Source: Pseudomonadota bacterium
Lineage (GTDB): Bacteria > Myxococcota_A > Polyangia > Polyangiales > Polyangiaceae
Reading direction: 5' to 3'
NCBI GenBank assembly: GCA_023460875.1
Contig: JAEWOQ010000603.1
Span: 1 to 20,974, forward strand
DNA length: 20,974 nt
In this document: piece after piece, positions 1 through 6,719 of the stretch
Layout: each line of letters begins with the position of its first letter
How positions within the stretch are numbered: the first letter of the stretch is position 1
The notes under the pieces: model-generated
The model's database searches: none
What the model saw: the letters and a program-made list of their open reading frames with translations, nothing else
Told to the model about the DNA's origin: nothing
Program-made: the position numbers and the translations under genes

Positions 1-37
1 GCGCGTTGGCAGCGCCCCCGCGCCGTGCGCCCCGACC

Positions 38-646
38 TCAGCCCGTGAACTGCTGCTCCGGCGGCGAGGCGCCTCGGCCCGAAGACTGACGCTGCTGCGC
101 CGGGCGCCGCCCTGCGGCGAACTCCTCGACGATCTTCGCGCAGAAGGCGGGCAGATCGTCGGGGGTGCGGCTGGTGACGAGACCTTCGTCCACCACCACC
201 TCCTTGTCGCGTACGTGGGCCCCTGCGTTGGCCAGGTCCGCGTGGATCGTCTTCACCGCCGTCATCTGGCGTCCCTGCACTACCTTGGCGTTCACGAGCA
301 CCCAGGGGCCGTGACAGATAGCGCCCACGGGCTTGCCCGCTTCGAAGAACTGACGGGTGAAGTGCAGCGCCTTGTCGTTGACGCGCAGCTGATCGGGATT
401 GAAGAGCCCACCGGGGATGAGCAGCGCGTCGTAGTCGACGTTCAGCGCCTCCTCCAGGGACCGATCGACCGGGATCCGATCCCCCTTGTCGAAGTGATTG
501 AACCCTTGGATTTTCCCCTTCTCCGGTGACACCACCTCGACGTCGGCTCCCTCCCGCTCGAGCGCCCGTCGCGGCTCGGTGAGCTCCACCTGCTCGAATC
601 CATCCGTGACGAGGATCGCCACGCGCTTACCGTCCAGTCGAGCCAT
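38..646 (-). CDS. DJ-1/PfpI-family type 1 glutamine amidotransferase-like protein
   Basis: A 202-residue protein of the DJ-1/PfpI superfamily, whose members act as deglycases, stress chaperones or (formerly) proteases; the exact activity here is not readable. The N-terminal strand VAILVTDGFEQVE (residues 9-21) carries the conserved acidic residue near position 18. The nucleophile elbow GAICHGPW puts the reactive Cys at 111 followed by His112. The C-terminal VTSRTPDDLPAF segment is typical of the PfpI/YhbO branch. The ATG at 646 is chosen because AGAGGGGGG lies just upstream and homology begins there, although the frame stays open to about 925. The C-terminal tail (about residues 180-202) is Arg/Gln/Ser-rich and looks disordered. 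The gene diverges from the DUF2721 gene and appears monocistronic within the window. Family call is secure; substrate is unknown. Confidence 0.93.
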   Translation of the reverse strand: MARLDGKRVAILVTDGFEQVELTEPRRALEREGADVEVVSPEKGKIQGFNHFDKGDRIPVDRSLEEALNVDYDALLIPGGLFNPDQLRVNDKALHFTRQFFEAGKPVGAICHGPWVLVNAKVVQGRQMTAVKTIHADLANAGAHVRDKEVVVDEGLVTSRTPDDLPAFCAKIVEEFAAGRRPAQQRQSSGRGASPPEQQFTG

Positions 647-767
647 CGTTCCCCCCTCTCTGGTCGTCCTGCTCCATACACCTAGCAGCCGGCCATGCCC
701 CGGCAAGCGCCCAGCCACGTCGGAATCCGTAAGGAGCGCTGGCGCGCCGCCGTAACGGGGATCAACG

Positions 768-1319
768 TTGCAACCCTCCGAACTGAAGCCGCCGGACCCC
801 GAGCTCACGAACGCGCTCGCCACCTTCTCGGCGATGATCACGCCGGCCGTGCTGATCCTCGCCTGCAGCTCGCTCATCCTGGCCACTTCGAACCGCCTGG
901 CGCGCACCCTCGACCGCAGCCGCACGCTCCTCCAGGAGTATCAGCGCCTGACCACCACGGCGGCGCCGCGCAGCACCATCGACGCTCATCACCTGATGCT
1001 CATGAATCAGCTCGCCAAGGCCACGCGTCGCGCCAAGCTGCTGCAGTTCGCGATGACGGCCCTCTACATGGCGCTGACCACCTTCGTGATGACGAGCACC
1101 TTCATCGGCATCGACTCGATGTTGGTCGGCCCGAGCTGGGCGGGGTTCGTGGTGCTCCTCGGCATGCTCGGGATCATGCTGCTGCTCGCCGCGACGCTCC
1201 TGCTCATCGTCGAGTCGCAGGTGGCCCTGGGCGCGGTGCAAGCAGAGATGAAGTTCGTCCGCGAGACGGCGCGCTTGTCGAGGACGCCGGAGGTGGCCGC
1301 TCATCTGGGTGCCTCGTGA
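768..1319 (+). CDS. DUF2721-family integral membrane protein
   Basis: A 183-residue protein with three predicted membrane segments: about residues 23-45 (ITPAVLILACSSLILATSNR), 94-117 and 123-148. The first helix followed by SNRLARTLDRSR and a basic loop is the hallmark of DUF2721, a family without an assigned function. The frame has an in-frame TAA at 753-755, so the TTG at 768 is the first possible start; GGGG at 757-760 gives a weak ribosome site 7 nt away. An internal ATG at 834 would still retain the first helix. The middle loop (about residues 46-92) is basic and probably cytoplasmic. About 130 bp separate it from the downstream DTW gene on the same strand, so cotranscription is possible but not shown. 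Confidence 0.85.
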   Translation: MQPSELKPPDPELTNALATFSAMITPAVLILACSSLILATSNRLARTLDRSRTLLQEYQRLTTTAAPRSTIDAHHLMLMNQLAKATRRAKLLQFAMTALYMALTTFVMTSTFIGIDSMLVGPSWAGFVVLLGMLGIMLLLAATLLLIVESQVALGAVQAEMKFVRETARLSRTPEVAAHLGAS

Positions 1320-1450
1320 CGCCGGCACGGCAACGCCGCGGCAAAGCACGCGACGGCGGCGTGGTTCGCGGTCGGCGGATGCGAGGAGCGCCTCGCCGCG
1401 GGGCCCCGCGCTTGGCCAGACGCCAGACTCGTGGGAGGTTCCGGCCCCGC

Positions 1451-2665
1451 ATGGGTGCCCCCGAACTCGGCGCGACGCCTCGCCCCACCTGCTACGACTG
1501 TTTCCGGCCTGCCTCTCTCTGCTACTGCGACACCCTGCGGCCGGTCGACAACCGCACCCGCGTCGTCGTCGTGCAGCACCCCCGGGAGAGCTTCCACCCC
1601 TTGAACACGGCGCGCATCGCCGAGGGGTGCCTGCAGCGCGTCCAGGTCGTGCGCGCACGCCCCTCCGAGGTCGACGCCGAGCTCTCTACCCTGGACCTGC
1701 CCCCCGACGCCGCGCTGCTCTTCCCCGCCGCCGACGCCCAGGACATCGACGAGCTCACCGCCGACCAGCGCCCCTCCTGCGTGGTGGTGCTGGACGGCAC
1801 CTGGCACCACGCGCGCACCCTGAAGCGCGATTGCCCCCGCCTCGCCGCGCTGCCGAAGATCCGCTTCACCCCGCCCGCGCCGAGCGAATATCGCATCCGG
1901 CGGGAGCCCCAGAGCGACTACCTGTCGACCATCGAGTCCATCGCCCACGTGCTCGAGCGCCTCGAGCCGGAGACCTCGGGCATCGAGCGCCTCCGGGAGA
2001 GCTTCCGCACCCTCGTCGACCGCGCCATCGCCGCGCGCGTGCGAGCGCCCAGCGCGGGCCGCAGCAAACGTCCCCGCCCGCGCGGAGAGCGCACCCCACC
2101 GCTCGCCCTCGGCACCCCCATCGAACGGGTCGTCGTGGTGTACGCCGAGGCCGCCGCGGATCTCGAAGGCAAAGGAAATTACCCGCTCCTCGTCGTCGCG
2201 CGACGCCAGGGAGCCCCCCTCGGCGCCCCCCGCGCTTCTGTGCAGCGCCTGCTCTTGCGCACCCCGGCCCCGCCGCACCCGCGCCTCCTCGAGCACCTCG
2301 CCATCGATCCCGACGAGCTCCCCGCCGCCGCCCCGCTGGACGCGGCCCGGGACTCATGGCGCTCCCTCGTCGGCCCCGAGGATCTGGTGGTGTCCTGGAG
2401 CCTCGGCAGCTTGACGGTCCTGCGCGCGGCCGGCTTCGCGGTGGCTGGGAGCTCTTACCTGAAGGAGGTCTACTGCAACGGGCAGGCCCGCCGGGGCGTC
2501 ACCGTGCGCGGCGGCCTCGACGAGCTCGTCCGTCTACACGGGGCGTCCACGCCATACGCCGACCTTTCCCACCCCCGTGGCCGCGCCATCGAGCGCCTGC
2601 GGCAAACCGAGGCCATGCTCCATTGGATGCGCAGCGAGAACGATCGTGAGCCGGACACCTTCTGA
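1451..2665 (+). CDS. DTW-domain tRNA-uridine aminocarboxypropyltransferase with extra C-terminal domain
   Basis: The N-terminal half (about residues 12-195) is a DTW domain, the family that transfers the 3-amino-3-carboxypropyl group of S-adenosylmethionine to tRNA uridine (acp3U; TapT in E. coli). Visible hallmarks are a zinc-type cluster Cys14, Cys17, Cys24, Cys26, the signature LDGTWHHAR with Asp115-x-Thr117-Trp118, and YLSTIESIAHVLE near 157-169. A basic linker (about 198-224) leads to about 180 extra residues not in the minimal enzyme. This tail starts with a hydrophobic strand (RVVVVYAEA), later has LVVSWSLGSLTVLRAAGF, and ends with GRAIERLRQTEAMLHWM; the order loosely recalls a DnaQ-like exonuclease fold that has lost its acidic residues. 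The ATG at 1451 follows GGGAGG at 1433-1438; an in-frame ATG at 1379 is the alternative. It overlaps the next gene by 20 nt. Confidence 0.9.
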   Translation: MGAPELGATPRPTCYDCFRPASLCYCDTLRPVDNRTRVVVVQHPRESFHPLNTARIAEGCLQRVQVVRARPSEVDAELSTLDLPPDAALLFPAADAQDIDELTADQRPSCVVVLDGTWHHARTLKRDCPRLAALPKIRFTPPAPSEYRIRREPQSDYLSTIESIAHVLERLEPETSGIERLRESFRTLVDRAIAARVRAPSAGRSKRPRPRGERTPPLALGTPIERVVVVYAEAAADLEGKGNYPLLVVARRQGAPLGAPRASVQRLLLRTPAPPHPRLLEHLAIDPDELPAAAPLDAARDSWRSLVGPEDLVVSWSLGSLTVLRAAGFAVAGSSYLKEVYCNGQARRGVTVRGGLDELVRLHGASTPYADLSHPRGRAIERLRQTEAMLHWMRSENDREPDTF

Positions 2666-3224
2666 CGAGGCCGAGCCGCCCCCGGACCCCGCGCCCGGCG
2701 ATGCGCCGCGCCGCTCACGGGGGCGCCAGGCCTTGCGGTTCGGGATGCAGGCGCTGATCGCGCTGAGCGTCTTCCTCGCCGTGAGCCACTGGCAGACCCG
2801 GCGGCTCCTCCCCACCGGCGACGCCCCGGCGCCCGACTTCGCCCTGACGGATCTCGACGGCCGCACGGTGCGGCTGAGCGACTACGCAGGCAAGACGGTG
2901 CTCCTACACTTCTGGGCTACCTGGTGCGGCGTTTGCCGCCACGAGGTGGGGGCCCTGAACGACCTGGCGGACTCCCTGGGCGACGACCAGGTGCTGCTCA
3001 CGGTCGCCGCCGACGGGGCCAACGTCGCGGGGGTGCGCCGCTTCGTCGCGGAGCGCGGCGCCCGCTATCCGGTGCTGCTCGGCGACGAGGCGATCGTCGA
3101 CGCCTATCGGGTCAACGTATTCCCGACGAACTACTTCATCGCTCCGAGCGGGCACATCTCCGCCAGCACCGTCGGCATGTCCACGCGCTGGAGCCTGAAG
3201 ACGCGGATGAGCTGCGCCCGGTGA
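2646..3224 (+). CDS. Membrane-anchored TlpA-like thioredoxin-family protein
   Basis: A 192-residue thiol-disulfide oxidoreductase of the TlpA/ResA/AhpC-like group. After a Pro/acid-rich cytoplasmic tail there is one membrane anchor (about residues 30-48), then a thioredoxin-like domain on the outer face. The motif WATWCGVCRHE places the redox pair at Cys94 and Cys97. The segment VFPTNYFI supplies the cis-Pro loop, and GHISASTVGMSTRW is the usual C-terminal strand. Such proteins reduce or exchange disulfides in the periplasm, often for cytochrome c maturation, though no cytochrome biogenesis gene is nearby. The GTG at 2646 is chosen because it is the only start that puts a sensible tail before the anchor; it lies inside the DTW gene, so translational coupling is likely. 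An ATG at 2745 (residue 34) would cut into the anchor. Confidence 0.88.
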   Translation: MSRTPSDEAEPPPDPAPGDAPRRSRGRQALRFGMQALIALSVFLAVSHWQTRRLLPTGDAPAPDFALTDLDGRTVRLSDYAGKTVLLHFWATWCGVCRHEVGALNDLADSLGDDQVLLTVAADGANVAGVRRFVAERGARYPVLLGDEAIVDAYRVNVFPTNYFIAPSGHISASTVGMSTRWSLKTRMSCAR

Positions 3225-3306
3225 CCCCGCCTCAACGCGAAGGCGTCTTCAGTGACTTCCGGCGGCCCAAGGCCCGGGCGCCCTGCTCGGGTCCCGCGGA
3301 CGGCCC

Positions 3307-3345
3307 ACTCAGCCGCCACACTCAGCCGCCGCACTCAGCCGCCGC
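3307..3345. repeat. Three tandem copies of a 13-bp unit
   Basis: The unit ACTCAGCCGCCGC occurs at 3307-3319, 3320-3332 and 3333-3345, with one base difference in the first copy. The third copy overlaps the end of the PL14-like gene on the minus strand, including its TGA (3335-3337). Because 13 is not divisible by three, the three copies place a minus-strand TGA (3335, 3322, 3309) in all three frames. It lies in the convergent junction between the thioredoxin gene and the lyase-like gene. Confidence 0.9.
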
Positions 3346-4075
3346 CCGTCACCTGGACGACGAAGCCGTCGAAGTCGACGTGTTCGTCCTTGGTGGGCGC
3401 CCAGCTGGCCTCGTTCCCACCGAAGAACGTGCTGAAGAACAGCTGATCGATGGTGAACGTCGCGGCGTCGCGAAAGCGCAGCCCCCGACGATCGAGGGCC
3501 CGCTCTCCGTCGAGCCACCCCTGCACCATCCCGTCCCGCTCCCCCGGCGTGTTCAAGCGCACCCGGTGCTGCACGTGGTGCCAACGACCGGCGCGGAAAT
3601 GCCGCTGCCCTTCCCCGGGCGCCGGCAGATCGCGCGACAGGTCGTACGGCAGGTCGTCACCCCATACGCCCACCTGGTCCGGAGAGTAGAGGTACTGGAC
3701 GACCGCGCCCCGCGGGCGCCACATCAGCCGGGCGCTGAAGCCGTTGGTACCCGTCGCCCGCGCTCCCCCGGTGGGCGCCGTCCCTCCGGCGAGCCCCGGC
3801 AGCTTGCCCCCGCGCACGAAATCGAGCTCCTCCCCGAAGCGCACCCAATACGCGCAGCGGAGATCGTCACTGCCCGGCAAGCGCACCCGAAACTCCGCGC
3901 CGCCGCCCTCGGGGCCGACGCGTCCCGCAGGATAATGGACCCGCAGCACCCGGCCCCGCTCGGCGTCCTCCACCACCTCGAGGCGCTCGGCGCCGTGCAG
4001 GACGGTGACGTCCCCGAAGTCCTCCTCGATGGCGCGGTGCCTGTAGGGTCCCACGCCGCGATGGCGGAACGTCAC
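3335..4075 (-). CDS. PL14-like polysaccharide lyase domain protein
   Basis: A protein of about 246 residues resembling the polysaccharide lyase 14 (alginate/glucuronan lyase-like) jelly-roll domain. The core RCAYWVRFGEELDFVRGGKLPGL (about residues 73-95) is the most diagnostic block; further pieces are NGFSARLMWRPRG (111-123), RWHHVQHRVRLNT (164-176), GWLDGE (186-191) and a terminal FFGGNEASWAP then VDFDGF block (218-238). These proteins normally cleave uronic-acid polymers by beta-elimination outside the cell. No signal peptide is visible here, which is odd. The start is uncertain: GTG 4075 is used, GTG 4054 is an alternative, and a CTG at 4096 would overlap the aroC stop. With only 17 nt after the aroC stop at 4093 and the same strand, it is probably translated from the aroC transcript. 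Substrate and activity are not established. Confidence 0.7.
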   Translation of the reverse strand: MTFRHRGVGPYRHRAIEEDFGDVTVLHGAERLEVVEDAERGRVLRVHYPAGRVGPEGGGAEFRVRLPGSDDLRCAYWVRFGEELDFVRGGKLPGLAGGTAPTGGARATGTNGFSARLMWRPRGAVVQYLYSPDQVGVWGDDLPYDLSRDLPAPGEGQRHFRAGRWHHVQHRVRLNTPGERDGMVQGWLDGERALDRRGLRFRDAATFTIDQLFFSTFFGGNEASWAPTKDEHVDFDGFVVQVTGGG

Positions 4076-4092
4076 CTCGAGCAGGGCGTCGC

Positions 4093-5220
4093 TCAGCGGG
4101 CGATCCCCTCCGTCTGGCCGCGCCAGCGGAGCCAATGATCGGCGAGCACGAGGGCGACCATCGCCTCTGCCATGGGGATGAAGCGGGGCAAGAGGCAAGG
4201 ATCGTGGCGCCCCTTGGTGCGGATGGTGGTCTCCTCGCCGCCGCGGGTCACCGTGCGCTGCTCCCGGGGCAAGCTGCTCGTGGGCTTCACCGCCGCGCGG
4301 AGCACGATCGGCAGCCCCGAGGAGATCCCCCCGAGCATGCCCCCGTGCCGATTGCTCTCGGTGGTCGTGACGACGCGACCGTCGGCGGTGGTCTTGGTGA
4401 TGAACGGGTCGTTGTTCTCGCTGCCTCGCAGGGTGGCGCAGCCGAAGCCCACGCCGTACTCGACGCCGAGCACCGCGGGCAGGCTGAACAGCGCCTTGGC
4501 CAGATCCGCCTTGAGCTTGTCGAACACCGGCTCCCCGAGCCCCGCGGGTACGTTGCGCGCGACGATCTCCGCCGTCCCGCCGATGGAGTCCTGGTCTTTG
4601 CGCAGGGCCTGGATGAGGTCGACCATCTGCCCGGCGATGGCGGGATCCGGGCAGCGCACGATGTTCGGCTCCCCGTCGGGCAGGCGCTCGACTTGGTCGA
4701 AGGTGACCGCGCCCGGATCCACCTCCGCCACCAGGGGACCCACCTGCTTGACATAAGCGAGCACCTCGCCCCCGAAGGCCGCGCGGATGAGCTTCTTGGC
4801 CACGGCGCCAGCGGCGACCCGCGCCACGGTCTCCCGGGCGCTCGAGCGACCCCCGCCACGGTAGTCCCGGAAGCCGTACTTGGCGTCGAAGGTGTAGTCC
4901 GCGTGCCCGGGGCGGTAGGTCTGAGCGATCTCGGAGTAGTCGCGGCTGCGCTGATCCGTGTTTCGCACGAGGATCGCGATGCTCGTGCCGGTGGTGCGCC
5001 CCTCGAACACCCCCGAGAGGATCTCCGGCTCGTCGGCTTCCTGCCGCTGGGTCACCACCTTGCTCTGGCCCGGCCGGCGCCGCGCCAGATCCACGCGGAG
5101 GTCCTCTTCCGCCAGGTCGATGCCCGGCGGGCACCCGTCGATGATGACCACGTTGCCCGGTCCGTGGGATTCACCGGCGGTCGTGACGCGGAATGCTTGT
5201 CCAAAGCTGTTGCCTGCCAT
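4093..5220 (-). CDS. aroC: Chorismate synthase
   Basis: A 375-residue chorismate synthase, the last step of the shikimate pathway: it converts 5-enolpyruvylshikimate 3-phosphate to chorismate using reduced FMN. All family signatures are present: GESHGPGNVVIIDG (residues 16-29), YRPGHADYTFDAKYG then RGGGRSSARET (about 120-131), GFGCATLRGSENND and SNRHGGMLGGISSG in the flavin/substrate region, and GRHDPCLLPRFIPMAEAM near the C-terminus. Length is normal for the family and no key block is missing. The ATG at 5220 follows AGGAG four bases upstream. The PL14-like gene follows directly downstream. The gene diverges from the acyl-CoA dehydrogenase gene across 139 bp (5221-5359), which should hold both promoters; I could not pick them out. 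Confidence 0.97.
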   Translation of the reverse strand: MAGNSFGQAFRVTTAGESHGPGNVVIIDGCPPGIDLAEEDLRVDLARRRPGQSKVVTQRQEADEPEILSGVFEGRTTGTSIAILVRNTDQRSRDYSEIAQTYRPGHADYTFDAKYGFRDYRGGGRSSARETVARVAAGAVAKKLIRAAFGGEVLAYVKQVGPLVAEVDPGAVTFDQVERLPDGEPNIVRCPDPAIAGQMVDLIQALRKDQDSIGGTAEIVARNVPAGLGEPVFDKLKADLAKALFSLPAVLGVEYGVGFGCATLRGSENNDPFITKTTADGRVVTTTESNRHGGMLGGISSGLPIVLRAAVKPTSSLPREQRTVTRGGEETTIRTKGRHDPCLLPRFIPMAEAMVALVLADHWLRWRGQTEGIAR

Positions 5221-5359
5221 GGGTCTCCTGGGGGTCGCGCTGCGCGAGCCGCGGAGCGCTGCTTACCACCAGCGCCCCCCTTGGACCACGCCAAGGGCCG
5301 CCGCGACGCGCTCGACGAAGTGCTTGAACCGCGCGCCGCCCCGGTCGACCATGTTCTCC

Positions 5360-6526
5360 ATGTCCGATGCGCCGCGCCCCCTCACCCAGCTAGACGAAGA
5401 GCAGATCCTGTTCCGCGACGCGGTGCGCGGCTTCGCGAAGGACCGCATCGCCCCCCTCGTCCACGACATGGACGCCACGGCGACCCTGGATCGTTCCCTC
5501 TTGCCGGAGCTGTTCCGCCTGGGCGTGATGGGCATCGAGATCCCGGAGGAGTACGGGGGCGCCGGCTCCAGCTTCTTCAACGCGATCCTCGCGGTCGAGG
5601 CCCTGGCCACGGTGGACGCCAGCGTGTCCGTCCTGGTGGACGTGCAGAACACCCTCGTGGCGAACGCGCTGGTGCGCTGGGGCAGCGATGATCAGAAGCA
5701 GCGCTACCTCCCCCGCCTCGCCAGCGAGTGGGTCGGCTCTTACGCCCTGAGCGAGGCCTCGAGCGGGAGCGACGCCTTCGCCCTGCAGGCGCGCGCCGAG
5801 AAGAAGGGGGACCGCTGGGTGCTCAACGGCCGCAAGCTCTGGATCACCAACGCCGCCGAGAGCTCCCTGTTCATCGTCTTCGCGAACGTGGACCCGGCCC
5901 AAGGCTACCGCGGCATCACCGCGTTCCTCGTGGAGCGGGACTTCCCGGGGTTCTCCGTGGGCAAGAAGGAAGACAAGCTGGGCATCCGCGCCTCGAGCAC
6001 CTGTGAGCTGATGCTCGACGACGCCGAAGTGCCCGACGCGAACGTGCTGGGCGAGGTCGGCAAGGGCTACAAGATCGCCATCGAGACCTTGAACGAGGGG
6101 CGCATCGGCATCGGCGCCCAGATGCTCGGCATCGCCGCGGGGGCCCTCGAGCACGCGGTCCGTTACGTCCACGAGCGGGAGCAGTTCGGCAAGCGCATCG
6201 CGGATTTCCAAGGGGTGCAGTTCCAGATCGCCCGCATGGCGATGGACGTCGAGGCCGCGCGCCTGTTCGTCTACAACGCCGCGCGGCTCAAGGACGTCGG
6301 CGCGGACTTCCTCACGGAGGCCGCCATGGCCAAGCTCATGGCGTCGGAGGTGGCCGAGCGCACCGCGTCGATGGCCGTCGATCTCTTCGGCGGCGTCGGG
6401 TTCATCCGCGAGTACCCGGTGGAGAAGTTCTATCGCGACGCGAAGATCGGGAAGATCTACGAGGGCACCAGCAACATGCAGCTCGCCACGATCGCCAAGC
6501 AGATCGCCCGCCAGCTCCCCCGCTGA
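5360..6526 (+). CDS. Short/branched-chain acyl-CoA dehydrogenase
   Basis: A 388-residue FAD-dependent acyl-CoA dehydrogenase that should introduce the alpha-beta double bond into short or methyl-branched acyl-CoAs and pass electrons to ETF. Residue blocks closely resemble the ACADSB (2-methylbutyryl-CoA dehydrogenase) branch: VGSYALSEASSGSDAFAL (about 126-142), LWITNA near Trp161, NEGRIGIGAQMLGIA, REQFGKRIADFQGVQ, and the C-terminal AKIGKIYEGTSNMQ in which Glu368 is the expected catalytic base. Length is standard for the family. The frame offers ATG at 5351 and 5360, neither with a clear ribosome site; 5360 is taken. It is monocistronic in the window, with no ETF or other isoleucine/valine degradation genes adjacent, so the exact chain specificity is inferred from sequence resemblance only. 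Confidence 0.93.
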   Translation: MSDAPRPLTQLDEEQILFRDAVRGFAKDRIAPLVHDMDATATLDRSLLPELFRLGVMGIEIPEEYGGAGSSFFNAILAVEALATVDASVSVLVDVQNTLVANALVRWGSDDQKQRYLPRLASEWVGSYALSEASSGSDAFALQARAEKKGDRWVLNGRKLWITNAAESSLFIVFANVDPAQGYRGITAFLVERDFPGFSVGKKEDKLGIRASSTCELMLDDAEVPDANVLGEVGKGYKIAIETLNEGRIGIGAQMLGIAAGALEHAVRYVHEREQFGKRIADFQGVQFQIARMAMDVEAARLFVYNAARLKDVGADFLTEAAMAKLMASEVAERTASMAVDLFGGVGFIREYPVEKFYRDAKIGKIYEGTSNMQLATIAKQIARQLPR

Positions 6527-6585
6527 CGCCGCGCCCCTCCGCGCCGCGCCCCACCGCGTCGCGCCCCACCGCGCCGCGCCGCCCC
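6527..6585. repeat. Four imperfect tandem copies of a GC-rich 15-bp unit
   Basis: Directly after the stop of the acyl-CoA dehydrogenase gene, the unit GCGCCGCGCCCCACC is repeated: a 14-base variant at 6527-6540, then 6541-6555, 6556-6570 (one change) and 6571-6585 (diverged end). The rest of the convergent gap to 6719 shows no gene or clear terminator hairpin. Confidence 0.85.
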
Positions 6586-6719
6586 CAAGCGAGCTCCCCA
6601 AAGCCAAACGGCGACGCCCCTCGCGCGCTCTCCTCTGCCGGGGGTCACGGCTACCTGCCGCGCGTCCCTCGATCCACCCTCCCACCCGCAGGCGCCCCCG
6701 ATCCCGCCCGCAGACAGCC

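Noticed and set aside
695..1450. Plus-strand open frame ahead of the DTW domain that could extend the protein by 252 residues
   Set aside because: It overlaps the DUF2721 gene in another frame and its Arg/His-rich translation has no resemblance to any domain; the DTW enzyme starts normally near 1451.
3225..3306. GCCCGGGC palindrome as a terminator between the thioredoxin and lyase-like genes
   Set aside because: It has no loop and no following T run on either strand, so it is not a credible intrinsic terminator.
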